64,000 nt of DNA from Drosophila persimilis (Eukaryota > Arthropoda > Insecta > Diptera > Drosophilidae). Below, piece by piece: positions 10,546 to 21,780 of the stretch. Location: positions 1,116,001-1,180,000 of the forward strand of contig NW_020825355.1 in the NCBI RefSeq assembly GCF_003286085.1, given 5' to 3'. The notes under the pieces were generated by a model. That model was not told the DNA's origin, ran no database searches, and worked only from the letters and a program-made list of their open reading frames with translations. Made by a program: the position numbers and the translations under genes. The first letter of the stretch is position 1, and each line of letters begins with the position of its first letter.

Positions 10546-11084
10546 GTCGCCTAATCTTGTCTCCCGCACTGTGGAAGCTTCTTATCGTTTTCCTCCCAAA
10601 AACAAACAGCACATAATCGTCTATAACCTTTGTTTTCTTTTTGTTGTTGTTCGAATTTATTTACAATTTGATGTGCTCCACATATGGAAAACCTTTTTGT
10701 TTGGATATTTCCCTTAGTGCCACACTGGCTCTCAGCAAATGCGGCAGGAACCCCTCCAGTGTGTGGCAAAAGGCGGACATTTGATACTTTTTTCTTCCTT
10801 TAGTCTTTATTCCACTTTGTACTATATTTGTTAATGCAAATATACAAAAATATACCTATTTATATTCTGAAAGTGAAATGGAAATACTTTTTAGACGTCT
10901 CCACACGACTTTCTACCCCTGTTGCGCCATTTTGAATAATCGAGCGTCGATCTACATCCTTTTTTATGTGGCGGTAGCTTCGGTATTACATTCATGGATC
11001 AGTAATCTAAGCTAGGGACAGATAGGGCCTATCCTATGACACTATTTAGGCCCCTTTAGTGCCTTTTCCTTTATAGCATATAGT

Positions 11085-11160
11085 TTTAATACCCGATACT
11101 CCTGGAGTTTAGGGGTAACAGCCAGAGGGAAGCATTTCCCAACCCAAAGCCTTAATAGAA
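11085..11160 (+). mobile_element. DINE-1/INE-1 (helentron)-like terminal fragment
   Basis: The order 'atacccgatactcctggag', 'ggggtaacagccagagggaa', 'gcatttcccaaccc' follows the start of INE-1/DINE-1 as I remember it (TATACCCGTTACTCGTAGAG, then GTAACAGGCAGAAGGAAGCG, then TTTCCGACC), with the segment between first and second words shortened. DINE-1 elements are non-autonomous helitron relatives common in Drosophila. The rest of the element is not recognisable to me. Confidence 0.55.
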
Positions 11161-11363
11161 GAGTCGTTAAAGCCCTGTCTGTGCCTCCCGAAGGGCACCT
11201 AGATCCTTAAAGACTAGAAAAGACCACAAAATCCTTGCCTGCCGTCCGAAGAAAACCGAAAACACAGTATCACGTAAGATCGGATCATTGTTATAGCCAG
11301 AAGAAGCGTCCATCCAAGCGCTTACTCATTCTGTCTCCCTCTCACACGCTCCTCCTCCTTCTC

Positions 11364-11427
11364 GAGCGAGAGAAAGCGAGCGAGAGAAAGCGAGCGAGAG
11401 AAAGCGAGCGAGAGAAAGCGAGCGAGT
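11364..11427. repeat. 14-bp tandem repeat (gagcgagagaaagc)
   Basis: About four and a half near-perfect copies. Purine-rich on the plus strand; contains GAGAG words that could bind GAGA factor, which is inference only. Confidence 0.9.
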
Positions 11428-11429
11428 AT

Positions 11430-13985
11430 TGGGTGTAAATGTCGAGCCTTGGCCCTTGCCCCTTTATTTTTTCGGGCTATTTATGTCAAATGCTGACTCG
11501 CTTTTGGCATTTAAGTTAATTTTATTGTTGTTTTGCTTAATGCATTTTTTATGTGCACTCGCACTCGCACTTTCCACCAACAAAAAAAAAACTTTCCTTC
11601 CGGTCGGGGCTTGACTTTCACATGCCACATTTGCCTGCCACATACCGGCTGCATGCTCTTGCAGCCATGCAATTAAATATAATTATTCTCAATTAACGTT
11701 GACAACAATTTTCAATTTTAAGTTTTTTTTTTTTCTTTTTTTTTTATAAATTTTATTTTATATTTTATACGGCCGCTGCCGCTGCCCCGCCCTCTCTCTC
11801 TTTTGTTAGCTGAAGGATCAACGTCAATTTATGCTGTCTTTCGGCCCTTTTCAGTGGCTTTTCAAGCGATTCTTCGAAGCGGATATCGAGGGCTGTCGCT
11901 GCCACACACTCCACTCCACCCCTCCCCTCCCCCCGCTGTCTATCGGCTAAGCAATTAAAAAGCGCCGCAACTGCATTGAATGCAATCTCTCTCTGCCACA
12001 AAGGGGCAAAGGCCTATCACAGCCTCCTTCGGGCTGTAATTTATTCCCAACCGAAAAAAAGGGGGAGGAGGAGGGGCAGCAGGCACTTATAATCAGCCAG
12101 GGAATGGAGTACCTTAATGGATCTCTCAAGAGATCAATATCGGGCCGGCCACTCGACACTTGTGCCCCCCCCCCCCCCCCCAAAAATACCAGAAAAGCCC
12201 GAAAAACCCGAAAAACACTTGACCAAGTCGATGTCCCAGCTAATGGCCTGCTGTCCTGCTGGCCCTCATTCTTTTGTTTCCTTCTGTCACCTGTTGAGAG
12301 GCTCCATCGTTGGGAGAGGGGGAGGGGGGGGGGGGGGTTCACTTTTAATTGACTTTCGCCAAATGGAAACGGACAGAAATGAATGCCCCGCTGTCTGCCT
12401 TTTTGACTTTTGTGACATTTTCATTGCCACAGATGCCACAACGAGGGGCAAATATTCATTGGCTGCCCCCCCCCTCTCTCCCTCTCTCTCTCTCTGTCTC
12501 TCTCCCTCTTCTATATGCTTATGCAAATCTCATTTTAATAAACTTGCGTCTGCCTCAATTTTCATTTACATTTAGTCCACTGGGGCGTGATGCCTCCCCC
12601 CCCCGGGCACCCCGACCCCCCCCTTGAATGAGGAAATACCCAAAAAACAATACGCAAAAACTCGAAAAAAAAAATCCTAATTAAATTTGAATTTACTTTA
12701 AGCATTTTTCGGAGGGGCTTTTGTTTGCTTTTGTTGTTGTTGTTGTTGTTGTTTTTTTGCGACCAGGAGGCGTCTATGCGGAGTCCTGCGTGGGCTCCCA
12801 TTTACGTTTATTATTTTCCGGTTTTTTTTCTTCTTCCTTTTTTCTCGTTGATTGCTCATTAAAATTTTGAAATTTCATTTTGGTTCTAAATAAAAAAAAA
12901 AAAACAACAAAAATTCAATTGAATTTAATAACAGTTTTGTAATGGGCCTCCAAAAGATGCCGCTGCTCGGTGGGGGGCATGTGGCAGGATGTGCGGCGGT
13001 TGATTTCTGGCGAAAAATATTGCGAAATAAATAAAGCGTGAGAGGAGATAAAACGATGGCTAGAAAATCCATGCAAAATGCGTTAAGTGATTTTTAAGGG
13101 GGGCAGGGGGAAGAGGGTGGAGGGGAGGGGACAGGTTGGGGCACGGTACACATGCTTGCAACTTCCCTGTGGCGGCTGCCGTAAGGCCCCTTTCTTGCAG
13201 TGTATTCCGCTTACACGCGTGGCGTGTGGCGTGTGGCAAGTGGCAAGGGCTCTGCCGACGATAGATTAAGTATCTGACAAATACTTTGATTACTTAATCA
13301 GGCAGCCGGGGCTAAATGGAGAAGCGAAACGAGCGCTTAAATGAGCTTTAAATGTGCCCCTGAGTCAGCAGCAAAAGGGCGCACACACACAGAGAGAGAG
13401 AGAGAAAGAGAGGTTGCAGTTGCAGTGTTGCAAGCTGGCAAATCTAATTGAAATTGAAAGCACTTTTGTGTCCTTTTGCGCTCCGAACGGGGGATTCCCT
13501 TTTTGCAGCCAACGAGCGACTCCGCTGAAGCCCTCGTACAAGCTCTGACCGTGGCTCCTTCGGGCTGCTGTTGCATGCAACTAATTTGTGCCACTAATGA
13601 ATTTATTTGCCACTTGTATGCTGAAGCAGCAGCAGCCATGGGCCATGGGCGATGGGCGATGGGCGATGGGCGTGGCAGGCGATCTGCAGTGGAATAAATG
13701 AAAGAAAGCCGAAGCGGAGGCAAGGCGACACTTTCGCCCCAAGAAATGTGCCTCAGAATGGGGCAGGTTGCGGGGGCAGGGTGGCAGGAAGGCGTCGACA
13801 AACGAAATCGTTTGAAAATTAATTTTCCATTTCCCAAGGAAAAGTGCGGCAGCGGCGTGTAAGGTGGAAGCGTATATATGGCTGCATGTGGCATCGCCCT
13901 CGTGTCGTATTACAATTTATTGGCTGCTAAGTGGCTGCCACATGGTGCGGGTGGTGGGGCGGGCCCCCTCGGTGGACACTTTTTC
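11430..13985. other. Non-coding stretch with homopolymer and CT runs
   Basis: No gene. Holds T runs near 11725-11750, a C run (12165-12181), a G run (12324-12337), a CT run (about 12474-12504), a GTT run (12732-12752), A run (12890-12904), GA run (13389-13405) and 'gatgggc' repeats (13647-13672). A 185-codon minus-strand frame at 13337-13894 covers the GA/CT and GATGGGC repeats and has no domain. Confidence 0.6.
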
Positions 13986-14207
13986 CCCATTGGATACCCT
14001 TAAAAGCCGCGGGCTCCACATTTTCTTGAGACCAGATCGAGGCGGAAATGTACAGATTTTTCCCTCGCTTTTCCAGCGATTTTCCCCATAGATTTTCGTA
14101 CATCCCGGCGTATACTTAATTTTTTGGAATAAAACCTACAGTCCGCCCCCCAATCGATGCTGATGCGAAAAGAGCATCGGGAATGCCCAGATTTTCGCAG
14201 CAACAAA

Positions 14208-14287
14208 GGGGCTGGGGCAGGGGCAGGGGCTGGGGGCTGGGGCAGGGGCTGGGGGCTGGGGCAGGGGCTGGGGGCTGGGGTAGGGGG
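14208..14287. repeat. GGGGCTGGGGCA minisatellite
   Basis: Three to four copies of a 20-21 bp unit made of 'ggggctgggggctggggca'. Strongly G-rich on plus; four or more G-runs in close spacing make it a G-quadruplex candidate. Minus-strand frames give Pro-Ala-Pro repeats. Confidence 0.9.
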
Positions 14288-16020
14288 AAACAAGAGTAAA
14301 ACGTAAAGCTAGAACAAATTGCATTTTGTTTGGTGCTGCCACTGCTGCATGCAGCACAACTGAAAGCAAACAGAAGCTGCTTTAATTTTTAATTAAACAT
14401 TTGTGGAAGGGGCAACAGCGTCGGTGGCGGCGGCAGTGGCTGCCAGGATCCATTTATGAAATGCTGCCATGATTATAGTACCATTCTTTCAGTTCTTTAT
14501 TTTTTTGTGTGTGTGGCATGGGGCACGGGGCACGGGGCATGGGGAATGTGTGCGGCACATTCCATTTAATTGAATGGAGAGGAAGCGGGCAAACATGAGC
14601 TCTGTAATTAGGCTTCATTTTTCCTTCAGTTTTCCCCTGAAATTTGTTGCAAGCGCAGCAACAATGGTCCGAAATCCACAGGGGGCAGGGGCAGGGGCAG
14701 GGGGCAGGGGGCACGGGCTTAGAGGCACACAATAACTTCTTGTTATTATGCTGTAAGGGGCATGCAACACGGTCCAGGGCAATTCATATTTGACTGGCAC
14801 TCGTAGGGGCAGCAACGGCAGCAACGGCAGTGGCAGCAACGGCAGTAGGCAGTACTGCTGTGTGGCAGGACTCTCGACCCGTGTTTTTTTGCAATTTTCA
14901 TGAGTGGCACTCCGTCTAAAATATACTATTTATTTCGCTACTCTCTCGTGTGCCCCCCCCCCCCCCCCCCTGCATGGGGCATGGGGCAACGGGCATGTGG
15001 CAGCAGCATTGTTGTTGGTGTTGCACTCTGTGCCGTACAGTTTTTGTTGGCCTGTTATGTAGAAAAGCTCTCGTTGAGTGAAAAATGTCGAGTTTTTAAG
15101 TACGAGACGGGGCATACAGATACAGATACAGATACAGATGCATGCCACACAGACATCCCAGAGCTCACCGCAGCAACAGCAACAGCAGCGGCAGCGGCAG
15201 TCGGAGAAGCGCTCCTCGAGTGGCACTCAACGTGTGCCCCGGACAGGTGCAAAACGAAGGCCCAGGCCCAGTCCCAGTCCCACTTCCAGTCCCCCAAAAC
15301 TATGACTATTCAGAAGTCTGCCTGCCACACAGCCTCAACCTCAGGAGGGTCTCATGCCTCGTGCCCCCTGCCTCATCCGCCTCTCCTTCGCTGCTGCTGC
15401 TTCTTGCTTTCTGCATACAGTATTTGCTTTCGTATTCGTATTCGTGTCGTCGCTTACTGCTTTGTGTGTTGTTTTTAGTTTTAATGAAATGTAAATGTTT
15501 AGTTATACACACAGATACGGCTGTGAGTGGGCGTGCGGCGTGCGGCGGGGGCGTGGGCATGGGCATGGGCCTCCTCCCATTAATACCATGTAGTCCTCGC
15601 ATAATGGCGACTTTTGTGAGAAGGACATTCGTCGGGCAAATATGGAAACACACAAAAATTGTACGGTTCTTCTTTTGTGGCAAGCGGTTTACCCACGAAG
15701 TGTGTGTTGCCACGTGGCAAGAAGCAGCAGATCCTCAGTTGAAGCCGGAGCTGCAGAGAGGGGAAGGGGAGGCTGGAGCTCCAGAGGGGCGAAAGGGAGG
15801 CCGCAGCAAGGAACTGGAAGGACGATCGATGCTCGAGCCTCTGGGGAGGCCGCAGCAAGGCACTGGAAGGGCCATCAAACATGTTCGATGTTCGATGCTC
15901 GAGCACCCACTCCTCTGTCCCTCCCCTTTCTTCGATCTGTGCCTCGCGGGAGGTAGAAAGCAACGAAGGAGTGGCATCCAAGGGTCGCTGCGGTGTAAAA
16001 ACACCCAGAAAATGGCCTTT
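14288..16020. other. Non-coding stretch, G-rich and ACAGAT repeats
   Basis: Holds 'ggggcac/ggggcat' repeats (14515-14545), GGGGCA repeats (14684-14712), 'ggcagcaac' repeats (14810-14850), an 18-C run (14953-14970), ACAGAT repeats (15115-15139) and a short direct duplication at 15790-15905 (word 'ggccgcagcaagg' twice, then 'cgatgctcgagc' twice). The longest frame of the window (15142-16041, plus) spans these repeats and is not credible as a gene. Confidence 0.6.
14953..14970. repeat. Poly-C tract (18)
   Basis: Uninterrupted run of 18 C. One of 21 runs of 12 or more G or C in this window. Confidence 0.95.
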
Positions 16021-16030
16021 GGTGCGTTCG

Positions 16031-16078
16031 AACATGTTTGATCGAGCATGTATGATCGAACATGTATGATCGAGCCCG
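16031..16078. repeat. 14-bp tandem repeat (catgtatgatcgag)
   Basis: Three units in a row, 'catgtttgatcgag', 'catgtatgatcgaa', 'catgtatgatcgag', preceded by a partial copy. Each unit contains the palindrome-like CATG and TGATCGA words. A related 'acatgttcgatgttcgatg' lies 150 bp upstream at about 15881. No function recognised. Confidence 0.8.
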
Positions 16079-16836
16079 AAACACTGATCTCTCGCCTCAA
16101 ACTCTGTTCTCTGGAGGTCCTAGAAGAACTCCCACTATTTGCCACTAATTGTTGCACAGTGGAAACGCCTGGCTGGCGGCAAAGGGCACCCCTAATGAGG
16201 CGGCGTGTGTGCCTCACGAGGCAAGGTTTTCCACTGGTTCTCCCGCTAATTGGGTGCCTGAATTTCCACCGAAAGGAAATTTATTTTCTACGCAATTTTC
16301 CACAAATTCTGCCCCATTTTCAATAAGCTGAAGCCCCAGCCCCAGCCCAATATTTATTAAAAATATGAATAAAAATTCCACATGGGCGTGGCACAGAGGG
16401 GTGTAGAGGGGGGAGGGGGGGTGTGTGTTTTGTTCGGTGGAATAGAATGCACAAATGGAATACGTTTTTGTGGCTCGAACCGAGAGGCAAACAAACAGGC
16501 AACATTTTCGTGGCAATTTGTACACATTGAGTGTGGGGGGGGTGGTGGCAGGGGGGGAGGGGGAGGGGGTGTTGACTTTAACACGCTCCTGTCAACGAAA
16601 AACCGAAAACGGCCCCGCCGGACAGGGCCGGACAGAGCCGGACAGAGCGGGGCAGAGCTGCCAGGAGCATTTCCTTTTGACTTTTGTAAGCGACGACGAG
16701 ACGCGAGGCGACGCGACGCGACACGACGCGACGCGACGCAACGCTTGTCGCTTGTTCCGCATTTTCCGCCGGATTTTGTTTACAAGCCGCGCCGCAGAGC
16801 ACGAAAACAAATTGAAAATGCAACACGCGGCACCCA

Positions 16837-16857
16837 GGGGGGGGGGGGGGGGGGGGG
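16837..16857. repeat. Poly-G tract (21)
   Basis: Uninterrupted run of 21 G. Confidence 0.95.
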
Positions 16858-18710
16858 TTGGTGCCACAACAATGGCCAAGCACACAAATTGGTGACAACT
16901 CTGGACACTGCAGTTTGTTTGTTTGTTGTTGCCTCTTGTTGCGGCAGGCAGCATTGTTGTCAAATTTATTAAGTTACTCATACGCCCCCGTGGCTGAAGC
17001 GATGTGGCAGAAGTGGCAGTGGCAGTGGGCTGCTGCCCGGCAAATCGTTTTTTCCCGCAACGCAGAGCGGCAGGATACCCTGGAATGGCCTGCTGCCCGA
17101 GGATCCCCGAAGAAGGAACATTATGTACTCCCCAAATGGAGCCGCTCACGGCTGGCATTTGTTGCCACTTATCAGAGGGCCGGAGGCTGCCTTGCCTGCC
17201 CCATCAATATGCATTTGGCAATTTAAACTTTTGCTAGGCATGTGTTTTTGTTTCGTACACATGTGCTGCCACACATGCCGCATGCCACATGAGCCACAAG
17301 AGCCGCATGAGCAGTCGCGTCACTCTCTGGGCAATAAATATCCGCCTAAATATGCTGGTCAGGCCCGCAGCGGCGGCAACAGCCGCTCAGATCTTCAGAT
17401 GTTTGCCCTTTAGGCCAAAATCTCTTCGAATGTGGCGAGGGGAGGGGGTGGGGGTGGGTTTTGGTGGGATTTATGTATCTTTTGGGGGGAGGGGCCAATG
17501 TTTTTTATGCTTGAACTTAAAGACATCCTAAGTACTGCTTCTACCCCCCTCACTCCCTAGCCCACTCACCCTCTACTTCCTGTGTGTCTTCTCCCACGCA
17601 GCGGCTGCTTGTGGCAGTCTCTCTTTGCCCCTTAGGACATTCAACTTGGTCCAAAGAGGGGGCCGTGGGGGGGGGGGGGGGCCTTCTTTGTTGTTCTTGG
17701 CAACTGTTTTGCTTGTGTTTTATGGTCAGTTCTAATGTGGATGCTGCCTCTGTGGCCTGCCTGTGTCTTCTATGTGTGTGTGTGTGTGTGCGCTCCTTGT
17801 GGTCCTCGTGGTCCTTGCGCTCCTTGTGTAGTACTTAATGCTTAATAAACTTTTATAAATACTTCTCTTTTGACACTTTTAGCACGAAATAAAACTGACA
17901 AATAAATCTGATTAATCATTGCACTTTGCGGCACTTAATCGTAGTTTATTTTCGTGCGGCAAGTGCTGTATCCATCAGATACACTCTCCGCAAAACATTT
18001 GACGGGGGTCATTGGAATATTTCTACGTTTACTGTGTGTGTGTTTTTGTTTGGTTTCTTGATTGCTTTCAAATTGAATTGCGATTCATTCGGCGGCGCCC
18101 CCCTTTTTCGGCTGCAGTTTATTGTGTTTTGAAGGCATGGCAATTGTCTTTATTACATCGGAACGGGGCGACCCAACGTTATAGATACATGTAGAATCTA
18201 TAGAGAGATGGGAGGGGGAGGGGGAGGGGGAGGGGAAGTGGGTGTGGCACGGTCTGTTTGCCAAACAGAAATCTGTGTGTAGTTTCTGTGCCGCCTGGCG
18301 GCGCGGCGCACTCATCAAATGAAAGGCAATGAAAAAATTCGCCAAGAAGCGGAAAGGGGGAGGGGGGGGGGGGGGGGGCGTAGAGGAGCAGTCCCCAATT
18401 TTGAGTTGCATCCGCGTAACTCTATGCCCCATGCCACATGCATCCCCCCCCCCCCCTCGGTCCGTCCCTCTCCGCCAGTGAACAATTCTAGGCAAATACA
18501 ATTTTGAACGCATCACAACACGCAAACACAATCACCAATGGTGGCACGGGGGGCATGCGGCATGTGGCATGTGGCATGGGCCTGGGCCTGGGCCATGGGG
18601 CAACAGCAAATGGAGTGTCGGAGCAGCACTTGGCACGAGTGTCCGTCCATTCCTGTCGTGTCCCTTGGCTGCTGTTTGCTGGCCATTGATATGCGTTGTG
18701 GCGGTTGCAA

Positions 18711-18766
18711 GCTCTCTCTTTCTCCCTCTCTCCCTCTCTCTCTCTCTCCTGCTCTCTCTCTATCCC
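18711..18766. repeat. CT-rich microsatellite
   Basis: Interrupted CT run with several perfect (CT)n stretches. Such tracts can bind GAGA factor in Drosophila; no occupancy can be inferred here. Confidence 0.9.
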
Positions 18767-20355
18767 TGTTCGGCAGCCCCGCGAAGAGGTCACACTTAAT
18801 TTCCGCTCCAAGTTTTCGCATAGCATACTTTTTGGGGCTCTGGTCGGGGCTCTGCTGCTGCCGCTGCCGCTGCTGCTGCTGCTGTCATTGTTGATGCAGC
18901 TCCTGTGCCTGGTCCTGTCAGTGGCGCTGAACTTTCCACATCCGCTTTTCATTTACACACACACCTAAGAGAGAGAGCGAGGGAGAGAGAGGGGGGGGAG
19001 AGAGAGAGGTCCACATATTTGGCCTTTTGCACTGCTGGACATCCGCGTGTTGTTGTTTGTGGGGCAACATCTGTTGATTATTTTTGCTGCTTCTTTTGCG
19101 TGTTTTGTTTTGTTTTTTGTTTTCTTCTTCTTTTTTTGTGTACTTCCCATTGCAGTGCATACTGTACTTCCCTTCTGTGTGTGTGTGTGTGTGCGTGGGG
19201 CAACAGGCACAACATGACGCAAAAGGTGGCTAAAAGTTTTTTTTTCTCTTTTTTTTTTGTTTTCTTTACTTTCTCTCTTTCTCTCTTTTTTTGGCATTTC
19301 CTTTCGGTCCCAACCAAAATTGATTATGAAATGATTTATTGGCCTCAAAAACTGCTTCAATATTGATTAAAGTTGCCGCCCCTCCAACCCCCCCGCACGC
19401 CCTCCTTTTGCTGTCTCTTTTTCCGTGTCCCCTTATCGGTTCTCTCTTCTTTTTTTTTTCTTTTTTTTGGAGCATGCGGTGGCGTATGCGTAACGCTTGT
19501 CAATACCATTTTAATAGCCCCGCCCTTAAATGCATTTTTGTGTAGCTAAAAAATGGAATACAAAAACCCCCCCGTCCCCCCTCTATAGGAATCTGACATT
19601 TTTGTGGGTTAGAAAAATGCGCAGGAAATATACGAGAGAAAATACCATAAAATATATGTTTCTGTGGCACAGATGAATGCCACAAAGTATTGTTTTTAAT
19701 CAGAAAAATACATAAAAAACCGTTTCGATTAATTTGTAGAGGATCTAAAGATCGTTTGGGGTGGATGATCCCTCATTTGTTTCCTTATTTGATAATTCAA
19801 TGAGGAATGCCCTTCTGAGGACCTTCTTTGTGGCTGTATCTTTAAGTGTGCTCTAGAATCAGGTGTTCAACGAGCCCATTCGAACTCGAATTCGAAACAT
19901 CTATTGTGCTGCCATTCCGCAATGCCAATGTATGCCACGATTCGCTCATTCTTTTTATACATTTTTATGTATGCATTCATTTTTTTTGGTTTGTTTAGTT
20001 TTAGTCCTGCAACACTTCATAGACACAGCAGTGTGTGTCTGTGTGTCTGTTGTGGAGGCCTGTCAGCAGTTGTCAACGCAGAAAGGTGCCACACAGCCGC
20101 CCCGGTGAGCGGGCATAGCGGGGGAGAGGGGCATAGGGGGGGATATGGCGCCACTGAATGTGTCCGTTGTGTTTTTATTTCAACACATTTGTAGCGCGTT
20201 AAATGATTCATGTTGATTTAATTATTTTACCTTGTTGATTCAATAATTTTTCATTTGATTTATTTATTTATTTACACGTTTGAGGCACAGCACTTGCTTT
20301 TGCTGAGCCGCTTTAAGTGACATCATCAATCCATCAATCATAGCATTTATGACAC

Positions 20356-20391
<36 letters not shown>

Positions 20392-20966
20392 GGACATATC
20401 GTATGGCGAAAAAAGTAGAGAACTCGAATGTATGGAAATTAAAATTACATTTCACTGAACTTTTTGATTAGGGTAGCCCCCCCCCTCGCAGCCCCGCAGC
20501 CCACATCCACGTCCATGAATTATTGGATGCATGCATGACTGCGAGGCTAATGAGTTATGGATTAATAATTATGTATGTCTGTTTTTGAATATTTGAACAT
20601 GTGGGCAGGGGTTTATACGGCGGACAAATCCCCGATGCGAGAATTACCCCATGATTGAGTGCGGGGATTAAATCGAATGAAACGTGAACCAAATATTGCG
20701 AATCGATTGTTTACTTTATTAAAGTTTAAAGAGCCGGAAACTAAAAAAAAAAAAACGCTTTTATTTGCTGGCTGCTCTTTCCGCTAGAAAGCTCTTTTGA
20801 ATATTCTCTTAGTGCCAAAGTTTGGCGCTGCCCCGAAATGGAGCGTATAATGCCCCGAAAAATTGTGACGGCTGATTAAGTGTGCAAGGGGATGGGAGGA
20901 GGGGGTGCCCGCTGGCTGCACAATGCTGTTCGTACTCTCTCGTAAATTTAAATGATTTTCGTTCAG

Positions 20967-21026
20967 GCAGAAGTCCAAATGGCACTTGCTTGGGCTGCAG
21001 CTGCTTCCCATTGTCGTACTCTTTCG
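20967..21026 (+). other. Weak candidate 60-nt exon
   Basis: Bounded by an acceptor-like 'gattttcgttcag|gcag' and a donor-like 'ctttcg|gtgagtgg'. The enclosed 60 nt are a multiple of three and open in phase 0. The acceptor has a modest pyrimidine tract and the peptide matches nothing I recognise. Such pairs occur by chance in 64 kb. Confidence 0.1.
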
Positions 21027-21168
21027 GTGAGTGGGCGGGTGCTTGGGTTTCGCCAAGACCTTTGTGGAAGGCATCGAAAAGAACACAAAATTATTTTACT
21101 TCTTGCAAGCATTTGCTGATCGCATTTGCTGATAAGCATGGCCTGAGACGCGACCGAGACGAGCCAGC

Positions 21169-21282
21169 GGCAGAGCCGAGACAAGAATAGGCATCGGCAG
21201 AGCCGAGACGAGAATAGATGTCGGCAGAGCCAAGACAAGAATAGGCGTCGGCAGAGCCGAGACGAGAATAGTCGTCGGCGCA
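21169..21282. repeat. 27-bp tandem repeat (tcggcagagccgagacaag)
   Basis: Four copies of a 27-bp unit containing 'cggcagagccgagac' and 'agaatag' with alternating a/g at one position. A GA-rich patch follows (21340-21375), and an AGGGTATCT...CTTCG motif lies 480 bp downstream (21757). This arrangement of tandem repeat plus GGGTATC end also occurs at 41.1-41.8 and 54.4-55.0 kb. Confidence 0.85.
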
Positions 21283-21625
21283 GTGCAGACAGAAAGAATT
21301 GCCAGATCGCGTTCGGCACTAAAATGAACGACAGAGCGAGGAACGAAGCTTGATCGAGAGAGCGAGCGAGAAGGGAGTACAGCAGGTAAATTGCGACTCA
21401 GAAAAGTAAGATCCCGTTGGCTTTTTTTCTTGCTTTATTTGTTTGCTGGCAGCATGCTGTTGCTGTTGTTGTGTTTTGCTATGCGAAGGACGGACTATGG
21501 AACAAGGAAGCCCCTAGAAATAAATTGTGTAAAAGGCAAGGAGGCCAGACACACAGAAAAAGGAAAATTACACAATTTTAAGAAAAAACGACAGTGAGTC
21601 TCCATTGTGCGATGTCTCAGACGAG

Positions 21626-21627
<2 letters not shown>

Positions 21628-21656
<29 letters not shown>
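21628..21656. repeat. GA microsatellite
   Basis: About fourteen GA units. Confidence 0.95.
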
Positions 21657-21756
21657 CAATGGAAAGGAGTATAAATATGCATATTGACTGCTAAGATCTC
21701 TCACTCTCCCTCGTCTCTCTTTCATATAACTTCCATAAAACCCACAATAACCCACA

Positions 21757-21780
21757 GTAGGGTATCTATCGCTTCGTGTT
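21757..21780 (+). mobile_element. AGGGTATCT..CTTCG motif, possible DINE-type end
   Basis: 'agggtatctatcgcttcg' fits the dispersed AGGGTATCC-N(3-5)-TTCG motif of this window, itself like the AGGGTATACTAGATTCG part of DINE-1. Short match, low weight. Confidence 0.3.

Larger units (their letters stand above)
16079..20960. other. Non-coding, simple-repeat-dense stretch
   Basis: No gene. Holds GGACAGAGCC repeats (16619-16650), GACGC repeats (16690-16745), a 21-G run (16837-16857), a 15-G run (17667-17681), GGGAGG repeats (18209-18235), a 17-G run (18362-18378), a 13-C run (18444-18456), GTGGCAT/GGGCCT repeats (18556-18595), a CT tract (18711-18766), CTG repeats (about 18855-18884), T-rich runs at 19075-19140 and 19235-19300, and a CA run (20358-20387). 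Frames over 150 codons here all read through these tracts. Confidence 0.6.

Noticed and set aside
15142-16041. Longest open frame, 299 codons, plus strand
   Set aside because: Starts in ACAGAT/CAG repeats, crosses a short duplication and ends at a 14-bp tandem repeat; opposite-strand frames are equally long; no domain.
21169-21282. CRISPR-like regular repeats
   Set aside because: Units are directly adjacent with no unique spacers; eukaryotic context.
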